Below, in pieces: positions 38,888 to 47,869 of a DNA stretch of 64,000 nucleotides; position 1 is the first letter of the stretch; the number at the start of each line of letters is the position of its first letter. Source of the DNA: Gymnopilus junonius (Eukaryota; Basidiomycota; Agaricomycetes; Agaricales; Galerinaceae); the NCBI GenBank assembly GCA_015501075.1, contig JADNYJ010000103.1, positions 79,775 through 143,774 on the forward strand. The letters run 5' to 3'. The notes beneath the pieces were generated by a model, which was given only the letters and a program-made list of their open reading frames with translations, was not told where the DNA came from and did no database searches. Both the position numbers and the translations under genes were made by a program.

Positions 38888-39689
38888 ATGCCTCCACGAT
38901 CAGAAACCCTCCCAGAAGGCATTCACAAGCTGACAAAGCTCTTAGCGCACCTCAACACCTCTCCCAAACTCTCGCTGACTGGCGTGAAGAGACTGAGGCT
39001 TTCACTCGCGTCGCAGAATGACCACTTTGGTGCTCGGTAAGTGCGGCACTCCAGGAGTGGTTTATTACTGCGTTTGCGCGTTGCTGAGCTTTCCTAATCT
39101 ATTGGTTGTCAACGGTTTTCTTACGTGCACGCTCATTTGCACAGACATTTCGTCAAGGAAGATTTGCCACGGATACGATGGGCAAACCCTACTTTGGATA
39201 TCGAGGTGCGAAGAGAAATTAAGACACCGCAGGAGCAGTGGAAAGCACAGATGGAGGTGGAACTACGTGCGTCGCTCTTTACCGCTTCCGTCCCTTTTTC
39301 AATTAACACCACTCTTTGTACCAGCCAACGGCACAGTACAAAGGATCGACATGCAGGACAAATGGTCAACAACAATTTTAAAGGAGCTGATGGACCTCGC
39401 GGGTGGCGATCCATGGAAGCGACACGTTCAAGAGTGTCAGAAAGCAGGCACACCTGTGATTCCGACTGGTGAGAAGGTGAAGGCGAGGCTGGCGAGTCCT
39501 CCGAAAAACTTGCCGACATTAGAGGATTACCTAAATCAACACCCGGCGAAACGAGTTGAACGCTTAAAAGCCATTGAAGCAAGGAGGGCAAAGAGGGCTC
39601 CGGAGACCTCTAAAACTTCCTCGTCCTCGACCTCTCCCCCTCCACCCAATCCTTTCTCGACCTCTCCAGAGACTTCAGCACCGCCTTAG
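38888..39689 (+). CDS. Mitochondrial ribosomal protein, L51/S25/CI-B8 family
   Basis: Three exons (38888-39036, 39145-39266, 39325-39689) give 211 residues, intact. The N-terminal half has the L51/S25/CI-B8 thioredoxin-like pattern: KLTKLLAHLNTSPKLSLTGV then KRLRLSLASQNDHFGARHFV, EDLPRIRWANPTLDIEVRRE. This domain occurs in mitoribosomal proteins such as mS25, mL43 and yeast Mrp49 and in complex I NDUFA2. The long C-terminal extension (DLAGGDPWKRHVQECQKAG, then LPTLEDYLNQHPAKRVERLK and a Ser/Pro-rich tail) favours a fungal mitoribosomal subunit over NDUFA2. I cannot say which subunit from sequence alone. Confidence 0.8.
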
Positions 39690-39875
39690 TTGATCTCCAT
39701 ACCATATTCATCCCATTGTACAAACTAATATACACCATTCAAAAGGCCTGCAACCGAAAATTAGGGTTTCTAGTAAATATATACAACGCAGTAATTTAAT
39801 GCACATGGAACGACAACAACAGCAGTCGTAAAAGATACAGTGACGTTATGCTACTGCAAGTCCAAAGTGTCGGAA

Positions 39876-41137
39876 TCATGTTTCGCTGGAGGCTAACCAC
39901 CCAGAGAAATAGATGATGAATCCAATGCCCACTACAATCCCTGACAGGTCGTCTAAAAATAAGGAGCCCATCTGCATATATTTGAGTCCATTTATGATGA
40001 GAGATGGGAATGGTTGAGGGAGGTGTGGCAGCGCGAGTGCGAGGAGAGTAGGTGGTTGAACGGTATCCTATAACGAAAAAATATAAGTTGACGAAACAGC
40101 CAAACTAGGATCCTCAAAACTCACAAAGCCAGAGAATATGCGCAAAGAATGTAAGATGATCTGTAAAGTGGTAAACGCCCAGAAGAAAGGCTGGAAGGTC
40201 ATCCATTAACCATTACCGACCGAAATTCAAGAGTTGGAAAACCACGTACCACAATCCGAATTTTAAACGTCTGCATAGCATCCAACACCGCAGGATTCCT
40301 ATGGCCCAACTCTGCCCACCTCCTCCATAAACTGACAGCACCCTGACCCTCAGCCACGCCACCCGCCTCACTGAACGCCTTTGGCTCAGCCCACAACACG
40401 AAATATGCCAACAAACACCACATTGCCACGAGGTGCACCAACGGCATAACCTTCTGCAGCCTCGTCTTCTCCTTCGGTGGTTCCATACCCATTCCCGGAG
40501 TTGCTGGGAACTTTCCATCCATTCCCATCATGCCCATACCCGGTCCACCGAAGGGAGGGAACATCCCCGCACCACCGCCCGCACCAGCCTGGGGTCCACC
40601 AAGTAACGCAGCAAGAGGGTTATCCATCTGCGAAATGGGGTCCTGCAGTTCGCCGAACGGTGAAGGCTGTGAGGGCGCAGCGGACGCGTTCATAAGCGCC
40701 TGCATGAACTGCTGCTGCTGTTCCGGCAGCCAAACAGATGGATCTGTTGCGTTTCCGGCGAGGCTTTCGAAGATATTGGCGTTTCGTGAAGGCGTGGTGC
40801 CTCTTCGCCTTGACGTGGAGGAAGAGGGTGCTTGCGAACTGGGTTCAGGAGAGGGACTCCTATGCGTTGGCGGTGGCGGCATGTTTGATGTCGCCTCTCC
40901 AAGAAAATTGCTCGCTTTTGTTGATGGCAATTGCGCTAGAGGTGGATCTGTACACAGGATGAGCAACGGCATAAAAAAATTAATCAGACGGATAACGCAA
41001 TTGGATGACATACCATCATGGTATAGCGCTGAAGCGTCTTCACCTCGCGCCGACGTCGTCAGTTTCGCAAGTCTATCAGTACCGCGACTGAGAATGGCCT
41101 TTCTACGGGCTTCTGCGCGTGCAGCTGCAGAAGACAT
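39876..41137 (-). CDS. GET2: GET2/CAML-like tail-anchored protein insertion factor
   Basis: Four exons (41137-41014, 40947-40250, 40190-40125, 40067-39876) join in frame to 359 residues. The N-terminus is basic (MSSAAARAEARRKAILSRGT, DRLAKL), the position and character of the Get3-binding arginine cluster in Get2. A long Pro/Ser/Gln/Gly-rich linker (PEQQQQFMQALMNA, FGGPGMGMMGMDG) follows. The C-terminal third has three likely membrane segments: VHLVAMWCLLAYFVLWAEP, FFWAFTTLQIILHSLRIFSG and DLSGIVVGIGFIIYFSGWL. Get1/Get2 form the ER receptor that receives tail-anchored proteins from Get3. The first intron is in phase and lacks a stop, so the unspliced frame is open. An upstream in-frame ATG at 41185 would add 16 residues; 41137 is preferred because it places the basic cluster at the N-terminus. 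Confidence 0.75.
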
Positions 41138-41230
41138 TGGGGGCGGATTTTTTGAAAGGGATCCCTGTGGACGTGTGCAGAGCACTTTTTATATGGAGAA
41201 CACAGTCAGGACGTGGCAAGCCTGTGTTTC

Positions 41231-41270
41231 ATAAGGTAGAGGAAATCCATACTCATCCAATGTCAGGTGA
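41231..41270 (-). repeat. Inverted repeat, arm A (upstream of GET2)
   Basis: Read on the minus strand, this 40-bp segment begins TCACCTGACATTGGATGAGT and continues through ATGGATTTCCTCTACCTTA. The same 39 bases occur on the plus strand at 41855-41897, interrupted only by a 4-base ACTT insertion. Confidence 0.85.
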
Positions 41271-41854
41271 TGTGACCTTCTGTGATGAGGTAGTTAGCAG
41301 ACGCACGTGCCCTGGCAATATCAAGCACGACGCGGTCTACAGATCGCTCGATGTTCGTTCCTCCATTACAATACATTAGGATCGATAGTGTCTAGTATGT
41401 ACAAGCCTTGATGTAAAATACACTAAGTGATTTAGTATGACTTGGTATGAATTATACACTGCAAAAAGAAAAAAACCGAAGTTTGGCTTCAAATCTTTGC
41501 CTTCGAAAGGTCCTCCATCAAAGATTCAGGTAAAACATGATGGCCACGATATTTTCTCGATGCCCAGGCAGCCTGCTTGCTGTTTAGGCCTTGATAATAA
41601 GTGTCCATGAGCTGGCACACTTTTTTTACGCGTCGACGCATTTACAAAATAAGGTCACGTGTATGCGTCATAGAGTCGTAGTTATCCTCTTTAATAAGAT
41701 GCCAATTCTTACGAGCACAAATGAGCAAAAGTGAAACCGCCAAAATTTCAGAATCCCCATTTAAAAATTATTGGCGGTTCTACTTTCTCTAAGGTGGATC
41801 TCTAATAATTGTCATGTTGATTTAAGTGGTTTTGTCACTCTTCATCACGCTTGA

Positions 41855-41897
41855 TCACCTGACATTGGATGAGTACTTATGGATTTCCTCTACCTTA
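41855..41897 (+). repeat. Inverted repeat, arm B
   Basis: Plus-strand partner of the segment at 41231-41270, 39 identical bases with ACTT inserted after GATGAGT. The spacing is about 585 bp. The origin is unknown: it could be a footprint of a small inverted duplication or element. Confidence 0.85.
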
Positions 41898-42492
41898 ACC
41901 GGTGTTTGGCTCACTACATCGGAACAAATACGCTGGTCAGGTCTCCCTCTTTGAATTTCCACCATGGTTCAACGCTTTCCCCTCAGAAGGTTAATAGCCG
42001 AAGGTCGAGATCCTTCTACTGCTGTAGCTAAAATGCGTCGACATATATTCTCAGCACACTTTGGTAAGTCGCCAAAGAAATCTAATGCCAAGTTCAAGTT
42101 GGACGTTGGACCACTCCTGAGGACCACTTGATATTTCACCTTTAAATCGCAAGCTTAAGCGTATATCATACTTTACATCGTCCTATTATAGGCCAATACG
42201 TTTGGAATTTGAGTTGGATTACTCGAAGGTTATCATGATTAGGGCAAGTAGGGCAATGTTGGACATCTGACCATTCGCTATAGTGCTATATAAGCCAGAA
42301 ACAATCGAGAACAAAAGGAGTATAAACACTTAGGTAGGTAAGTGAACTTATCAAAAAAACCATTAGTCGATCTAACTACTACAGGTTAAAGTCTCCGATA
42401 AAAAAACGAACATCCCACAGTTGAACGGTGAGGCTAGAACCCCAAAATTTCCGTAGGAAGACGTTGTACTACATAACAAGGGCTTCACTGTA

Positions 42493-42574
42493 GGCGCTAC
42501 CAGGGATCGAACCTGGGTTTCGAGAAATCAAGGCAAGTCAGAATCTCGAGTGATAACCACTACACTATAGCGCC
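42493..42574 (-). tRNA. tRNA-Gln (anticodon CUG) with 11-nt intron
   Basis: The minus strand folds as a nuclear tRNA: acceptor arms GGCGCTA and TAGCGCC pair over 7 bp. The D-arm contains the box A region TAGTGTAGTGGTTATCAC. The anticodon stem CGAGA/TCTCG encloses loop TTCTGA...T, giving anticodon CTG. The T-arm CCAGG-TTCGATC-CCTGG holds box B. The loop is enlarged by an 11-nt intron after position 37 (CTTGCCTTGAT), the canonical site. Mature length would be 71 nt before CCA addition. It sits alone in the gene-poor island. Confidence 0.92.
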
Positions 42575-42670
42575 TTCAGGCAGACACCTTCAAAGATCCT
42601 TCAGAAGAAATATCAATATAGTTTTTCACTTTTTTGCTCGGGCATTGTAAATTAATGGAATTTATTTCCT

Positions 42671-42691
42671 GCTAACCATTACACTAATCCC
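42671..42691 (-). pseudogene. tRNA-like box A relic
   Basis: The minus strand reads GGGATTAGTGTAATGGTTAGC, matching the D-arm/box A of the neighbouring tRNA at most positions. No anticodon stem, T-arm or box B follows, so at most it is a fragment. Confidence 0.3.
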
Positions 42692-42956
42692 GTCGGTAAG
42701 CAATTGCTAATAATAAGGCAGAAGTCGAAGGCGAAGCTGATAAAGTAATGTGCGAAAGTCAATAATAACCTGGCGCGCAAGTGGTAATCGTGTCTTTAAA
42801 AAAATGCGGATAGTAACAATGCAGTGCGTGATGTATGTATCATTTGTGCGTGAGGTGATAAACTGTCTGCGCTAAAAATCAGCGCGGAATATGCGGGTAA
42901 GAAATCGGCTTACTATGATGGTTGCATAATTGGTTAAAGGGGAGTTGTGAATATGG

Positions 42957-43073
42957 TCAAGCAACGACGCAGTATGCATTCCCGCCAGAGCCTCCAGTCT
43001 CCTCGTTAGTAGGGACCGATGCATCCTCGGCTTGAGTGGTGAAGAAGGACGCAATGTTGAAAAAGGAGTCCAT
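42957..43073 (-). CDS. Lipopeptide mating-pheromone precursor (CaaX), no. 1
   Basis: This intronless 38-residue frame starts MDSFFNIASFFTTQAEDASV and ends TGGSGGNAYCVVA. A start MDSF, a short hydrophobic N-terminus, an acidic pair (NEE) about 12-13 residues before the end, a Gly-rich core and a terminal CVVA CaaX box are the marks of basidiomycete pheromone precursors. These are farnesylated on the Cys, trimmed of the last three residues, carboxymethylated and cleaved after a charged pair. Mature peptides are sensed by STE3-type receptors. The predicted mature form is about TGGSGGNAYC. A TATAAAGGAG element lies 103-112 bp upstream. No STE3 gene is visible in the window, so whether this is mating-type specific is unknown. 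It is far too short for most gene callers. Confidence 0.88.
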   Translation of the reverse strand: MDSFFNIASFFTTQAEDASVPTNEETGGSGGNAYCVVA

Positions 43074-43175
43074 TATAGTGTGCGAGGATTGAACTTTTGG
43101 TAGGCAAAGGAGGCTCTGGATGGTGCTGAACTTAAATGCGCGGACGAGCTTGGAGAGAAGCATAAAAGATGAAGT

Positions 43176-43185
43176 CTCCTTTATA
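43176..43185 (-). promoter_or_regulatory. TATA-type element of pheromone gene 1
   Basis: TATAAAGGAG on the minus strand, about 105 bp before the ATG at 43073. The identical decamer stands at an equivalent distance before pheromone gene 2. Confidence 0.65.
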
Positions 43186-43453
43186 TTCTACGGATAGAGG
43201 TCAGCTATCAATTCAAACCCGCTCTGAGTGACCGGTCATGGTGCAACACAGATAACAAATCTCAGTCAGAGGCATAATTTTAACTTTGAATTCAACGCGT
43301 GTCATTGAGCTGCGCTTAGTCTTATTGTCTTTCCGGTCATCTAATAGGAACGGAACTCACGACAGGCGAGTCAGAATCCTGGGATAGCCAATGGTCCGTC
43401 ATGAAAGCTTGTGCAAGCAAACAAAAATGACAACAATAGTGAGCTTTTTAACC

Positions 43454-43741
43454 TATAAGGAGCGGGACAGGTGAGTTTAGTTGTGAATACAAGATAACAA
43501 TAAAGCCGTTCACTTTCATCTCCGAGTCGGCTAAAGATGCTGCCAATTTTCAGAGCTCTTGGATCATAGTTTTCAAGAAAATTTAGCAGCAAGTGCGGAG
43601 CATTTTGACTGGGAAGTTTATATATCCAATTTTACGACCACCAACCAGCTCTTGAGATTATATGAACGCGTCTTGTTGTGCGTTATCGCCGGTCGGAACA
43701 CCGCCGCCGCCACCTTGCAAGCTAAATTTGGATTGATCTGA
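43454..43741 (+). pseudogene. Possible degenerate third pheromone-like locus
   Basis: TATAAGGAG occurs at 43454-43462 on the plus strand. About 100 bp further on, a frame without an ATG (first codon TTG at 43559) reads DHSFQENLAASAEH. It later contains YERVLLCVIA at about 43660-43690, resembling an ER cleavage pair and a CVIA CaaX box, but it continues with GRN instead of a stop. The Gly-rich mature core is missing. This may be a decayed gene or coincidence. Confidence 0.2.
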
Positions 43742-45037
43742 ATCCAAAAATAGTAGGTAGTCGTGAGCGCCAATCTTGGAGCCGAACCCCGTTCTCAGAC
43801 GCTCCCACCAATTGCAAAAAGGAAAGAGGAACCTGAAATAAACGATCGCGCAGTTGATTAAATATTTTAGGACATTTTTCTTCTTCTTCTGATAATAAGA
43901 CGCTATATTATAGTTGAACTACTCAGGGTCCAACGGCAACTTCTGTTTTCCTATTTTTGTCAGGTCGGACCTTAATCCATCCTCTTCATTTCATGCGCCA
44001 CACAACAATTAGGGACAAGAGTTGCCGTGATGTTATTGCAGAATAAGACGGACTTACAATTACTACTCTGGGGCTGGGAGCCTAACCTTGATTCTTGAAT
44101 AATGCCTAGAGAAGTTTGTGCAGCGTCATGTACGTTAGGTAGTACTTACACTGCCTGTCTCTGTATGGGTAGACAATAAACCGACTCTATGGGGCCTTAT
44201 AATAGATAGTGTAAGTACTCCTGCATTTGTCTCGACTTGGACACGGTCATCCACGAGCGGTCGGCCTCGTGGCCGTGCCATTTCAACGAGTGCATCACAA
44301 TGTACCGATAGACTATGTACATCCGTGCAAAGCTCACTCAGTCAGATTCTACCACTCTTACTTTCATAGCGTGAGGTAATGCCATTATCATAAGATCAGG
44401 GCGCAGTCTGTGCGATGTCAGCTTTATAAAAAAATTGTTCGCTGGAGGAGTCGACTCTTCCTCGTATGCCAAGCATCCATAATTTATTCATTAGAGCGAG
44501 CAAAGTCCAATGTCAGACTCCCGAGTCACTTTATTTTACCAATCATGCCGACTTGATACTACTCTAGGTGCAAATGACAATAGAAGACTAATATGTTCGT
44601 TATCAATAACAATAAGACTGTTCAACTCACGACCTATATAGCGATATTGACGAAAGACGAAATGGCTATATTACTCCTCTGAGTACCCGCTAGAAAAGCT
44701 ATGCGCGAGCAAAACGTTCAGAACTCGGAAAGGAAATAAAAGATTGAAATGCGAATGAGGGTGCCGAATGAGAGAAATATGGGTATGAATGCGATGGGGT
44801 AACCGATGGAGTGTTCAAGTAACGATACAATGCTTTGGTGGTGTTGCAGGAAGGAATGCAGATGTGTTGTGGTGGAGTGGTATACAGAGATGCGATATGA
44901 CGTTGATGAGGTTGTAATGATCTGTTAAGCGGAGGTTAATTTAGCATCCGAATCTAAAAACACGGTCTTGAAGAAAATGAAACATACAAATGATAATAAA
45001 TAATGAAGGAAAGTGAAATAATGCAAAGCCTGGATTT
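43742..45037. other. Non-coding interval between pheromone loci
   Basis: About 1.3 kb, AT-rich. No gene and no seven-helix receptor frame was found. It contains the perfect 12-bp inverted repeat at 44141-44219. Confidence 0.5.
44141..44219. repeat. 12-bp perfect inverted repeat pair
   Basis: AGTACTTACACT at 44141-44152 is the exact reverse complement of AGTGTAAGTACT at 44208-44219, with a 55-bp spacer. It could form a hairpin or be the ends of a very small inverted-repeat element. No target-site duplication was confirmed. Confidence 0.7.
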
Positions 45038-45151
45038 TCAGGCAATGATGCAGTAGCAGTTTCCGCCAGATCCCCCTTTTTCTTCGTCGTTTAGGACATC
45101 GGGGATAGAGTCGATGGTAGTGATAGTAACGGTGTTAGAGAAGCAGTCCAT
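45038..45151 (-). CDS. Lipopeptide mating-pheromone precursor (CaaX), no. 2
   Basis: This 37-residue intronless frame starts MDCFSNTVTITTIDSIPDVL and ends NDEEKGGSGGNCYCIIA. It has the same plan as the gene at 42957: MD-x-F start, acidic/charged pair (EEK) before the core, GGSGGN-x-Y-C core, and a CaaX box (CIIA). The predicted mature peptide would begin near EKGG or GGSGG. Unusually it carries a second Cys two residues before the prenylated one (CYC). TATAAAGGAG lies at 45242-45251, 91-100 bp upstream. The two genes lie on the same strand 2 kb apart with only 40-50% identity overall but a nearly identical core, as expected for paralogous pheromones. Confidence 0.88.
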   Translation of the reverse strand: MDCFSNTVTITTIDSIPDVLNDEEKGGSGGNCYCIIA

Positions 45152-45241
45152 AATATTGCAGTTGAATTGCTTTGGACCGAACCGTCGAACGGTGCACAGG
45201 TTAGGGAACGAAGGAACCTTGGGGACGATTTACAAAATTTC

Positions 45242-45251
45242 CTCCTTTATA
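45242..45251 (-). promoter_or_regulatory. TATA-type element of pheromone gene 2
   Basis: TATAAAGGAG on the minus strand, about 91-100 bp upstream of the ATG at 45151, identical to the element before pheromone gene 1. Confidence 0.65.
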
Positions 45252-46294
45252 GTAAGTACCCTGAAGAGCATGTGTCGCCGCGAAGTCCGAGAGATTGGTC
45301 TCTATTGTGTAGCGTGTTCGTGTAAGGGACGATGTGCTGTTGAGCATGTCGCCAGCGAGAGCAAGAACAATTGTAGGTGCCGTATGCGCCGTCGTAAAAA
45401 GACAATACGCGACTACCGTATCTGATTTATAATTGGACGTTCGCATTTTGTTTTGCCCATGACAATCTCCCGAGCTCGGCACGAATCCGTTCCCCGAATG
45501 GCTGCATTATCCCGGATTAGCATTGGTCGAAAGTTATCTGTTGCAAATCAGTCAGTAAGCCACCCTAGATCGAACCTTCATATAGCCCGTGTACTTACTG
45601 TCAAAGGGGAATAAATGGGCTGAAATATAGTACATTCCACCTGAGACTTTGGCGCTTTAGATCCAGTGGGTGAGCGTGACAATGTTTTGCTCACCCGACT
45701 CGGAGAATAAAAATAAGTACCTGGGAATGACGTCGGAATGTAGTTAAGCGTATGGCAGGTTTTTTGTCGTTTTATTGGAGAAATCCCATATGTGGATTTG
45801 TCCAGGGTCAATTGATGCATATAGCTCCTTCAGAGACCAAATGCACACCAAGTGAGACGGTGTTGATGAGGCTCGAGCAGAACAATAAGGATGCAAAAAG
45901 TTTTCGAATAGTTCAAGGAATAGCGCAGCCATCCAAGTCTGATTCTCAGTCGACAGCACCGAGCAAAACGGCAAGACAGTTACAAGTTGTTCACAAGAAC
46001 ATGCGATCCCTAAGCTCACGTCGAAATCCGAAAGGGCAGATTAAAGGTCATAGTAAATAGCAAAACCGGATGAGGTTCGAAAGCGTTTGAGTTGGACGCA
46101 AGTTGGACGTGTGAAACTGAAGGACCAGGTCAACCGGTAACTTGTCTCAACCCGCGGTCGGTGCGAAAAGCGGATGCCAGGGTCCGACACGACTCAGAGC
46201 TTGCTCAGAGCTGCTTCTTTCTCAGCCATGTTATCTACTAAATATCTGTTTCTTGCACTTATCTTCCCAACGCTCATCTCTAAGCTCCTCAACT
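45252..46294. other. Intergenic region upstream of the hydrolase pair
   Basis: No gene is supportable. From about 45890 the sequence resembles the region upstream of the second hydrolase gene (about 47570-47869) and so belongs to the tandem duplication unit. Confidence 0.5.
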
Positions 46295-47470
46295 ATGAGT
46301 GGCAACCTGATTCGTTCAACGACCACTAGACGGGGTTTTGTTTATTCCTACCATTACAATGCTCCTAGTACAGACAAACCTACCATTATCTTCCTTCACG
46401 GCTTTCCTTCCACCCACAGCGACTGGGCATCACAGATAAGCTTTTTCTCCGGCAAAGGTTATGGTGTGATTGCTCCAGATCTCTTGGGTTACGGCGGAAC
46501 AAGTGCTCCAGACGATGTCAGCCAATATAGGTTGTTGGATATGGTTGAGGATGTCATCGATATCTTCAAGGACCTAGGAGTCGTTAAAGTCATTGGAGTT
46601 GCGCATGACTGGTAATAGCTTCCGCGAATCGATTCTATTCTTCACTGACATTACAGCAAGGGGCTCCATCCTCCTTTCGCGCCTCCTTAACACCCATTCT
46701 GATCGCTTTCTGGGTGCAGCTTTCCTTGCAGTCGGATACGTAGCCCCTCAAGCAGACTACGACTACGATACACAACTCGCTGTCTTCAATAAGCTTGTTG
46801 GTTATGATGTCTGGGGTTATTGGAAGTTCTTTGCGGACAGCAGTGCACCTGCCCTCATAGAAAAACATGCAAGTCTTTGTGAATCTGGAAGGCTCCAAAT
46901 CTCATAACTTGCTCCTTCCCAGATTGATTCTTTCTACAGCCTTGCTTTTCCGAACGATCCGTTAATCTGGAAGGATGATCTGGCACCCATCGGTAAAGCG
47001 AAGGAGTGGATTGAACAAAACAAGCAGCTTCCGAGGGCTGATTTTTGGACCCATGAGGTATGGTCAGCGCAGATAATCGTTTAATTTGACCCTGAGGTCT
47101 GTTATAGCAAAAGGAGGAGCATAAAAAGGCCCTATTCAAGAAAGGGCTCCGCGGGCCCTGTAACTGGTACGCAGCATTCCTCGCCAAAACGAACAAAGCC
47201 GACGAGGCTTGTAAGCGAGTTAGTTTTTTTTTTGATTCGAGTCTAAGATAATTTACAGCGATTGCGACGGAAGCTCACCACATCAGCATTCCTACTTTCT
47301 ATGGTGCAGCGTTGAAGGATTATGTCTGTCTTGCGCAACTCACAAAACCGACGATGGGGGCTCTCTGTTCCAATGTTACCACGAAAGATTTCGATACATC
47401 TCATTGGATCATGCTAGAGGCTTCGGACGAACTCAATGATGCCCTAGAACAATTCTTCCGTTCCCTTTGA
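46295..47470 (+). CDS. Epoxide-hydrolase-like alpha/beta hydrolase, tandem copy 1
   Basis: Exons 46295-46611, 46661-46868, 46923-47057, 47108-47210 and 47259-47470 give 324 residues, the usual length of soluble epoxide hydrolases. Motifs: oxyanion-hole HGFPSTHSDWASQ, APDLLGYGGTSAP, nucleophile Asp in GVAHDWGSILLSRLL (split by intron 1), and catalytic His in TSHWIMLEASDELNDAL near the end. The family hydrolyses epoxides through an Asp-His-Asp/Glu triad; the substrate is unknown. Intron 2 begins GC (CAT|GCAAGT) rather than GT, and the paralogue shares this. There is no signal peptide, so it is probably cytosolic or peroxisomal. Confidence 0.9.
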
Positions 47471-47869
47471 GGGTTCGACAACACTGAACTTCACCCGGGT
47501 GACATTACGGGGCGTTACTTACTTTGAAGGACTCGATAATGCTCGATGGAGCTAGAACGATAAAGATGTATAAAAAAATTCAAGCATTCGAAGAAATAGT
47601 GCAGCAATCCAAGTTTGATCCAAGTCGACAGCAGCAAATCGGCAAGACAGATGTGAGCCCTGAGCTCAAGTCGAAGTGTCATGGTGATGTGGCGGCTAAC
47701 TCGCCCGCCAACTACTTAGATGAGGTTCAGAGCCTGAGTCACCCGCGGCCGGTTGCGAAAAGTTCAAGTATATGACTCGGCACTACCTTTTCTCAGCCAT
47801 GTAATCTACTAAATATATGCTTCTTGCATTCAACATCCCAACGGTTATATTTACTTGAGCTTCTCAGCT

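Larger units (their letters stand above)
41138..42492. other. AT-rich gene-poor interval upstream of GET2
   Basis: No supportable gene. It contains an imperfect inverted repeat with the GET2 upstream region (41231-41270 and 41855-41897). A 48-codon frame begins at 41964 with a good start context (CCACCATGG) and overlaps a GTAAGT donor at 42062; it has no recognised family and could be a first exon or chance. Confidence 0.45.

Noticed and set aside
43559..43741. Calling the CVIA-containing frame a functional third pheromone gene
   Set aside because: It begins with TTG, lacks the Gly-rich core, and the CVIA is followed by GRN rather than a stop.
41138..46294. A STE3-type receptor gene making this a complete P/R mating-type locus
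   Set aside because: No frame with seven membrane segments was found on either strand in the island or elsewhere in the window.
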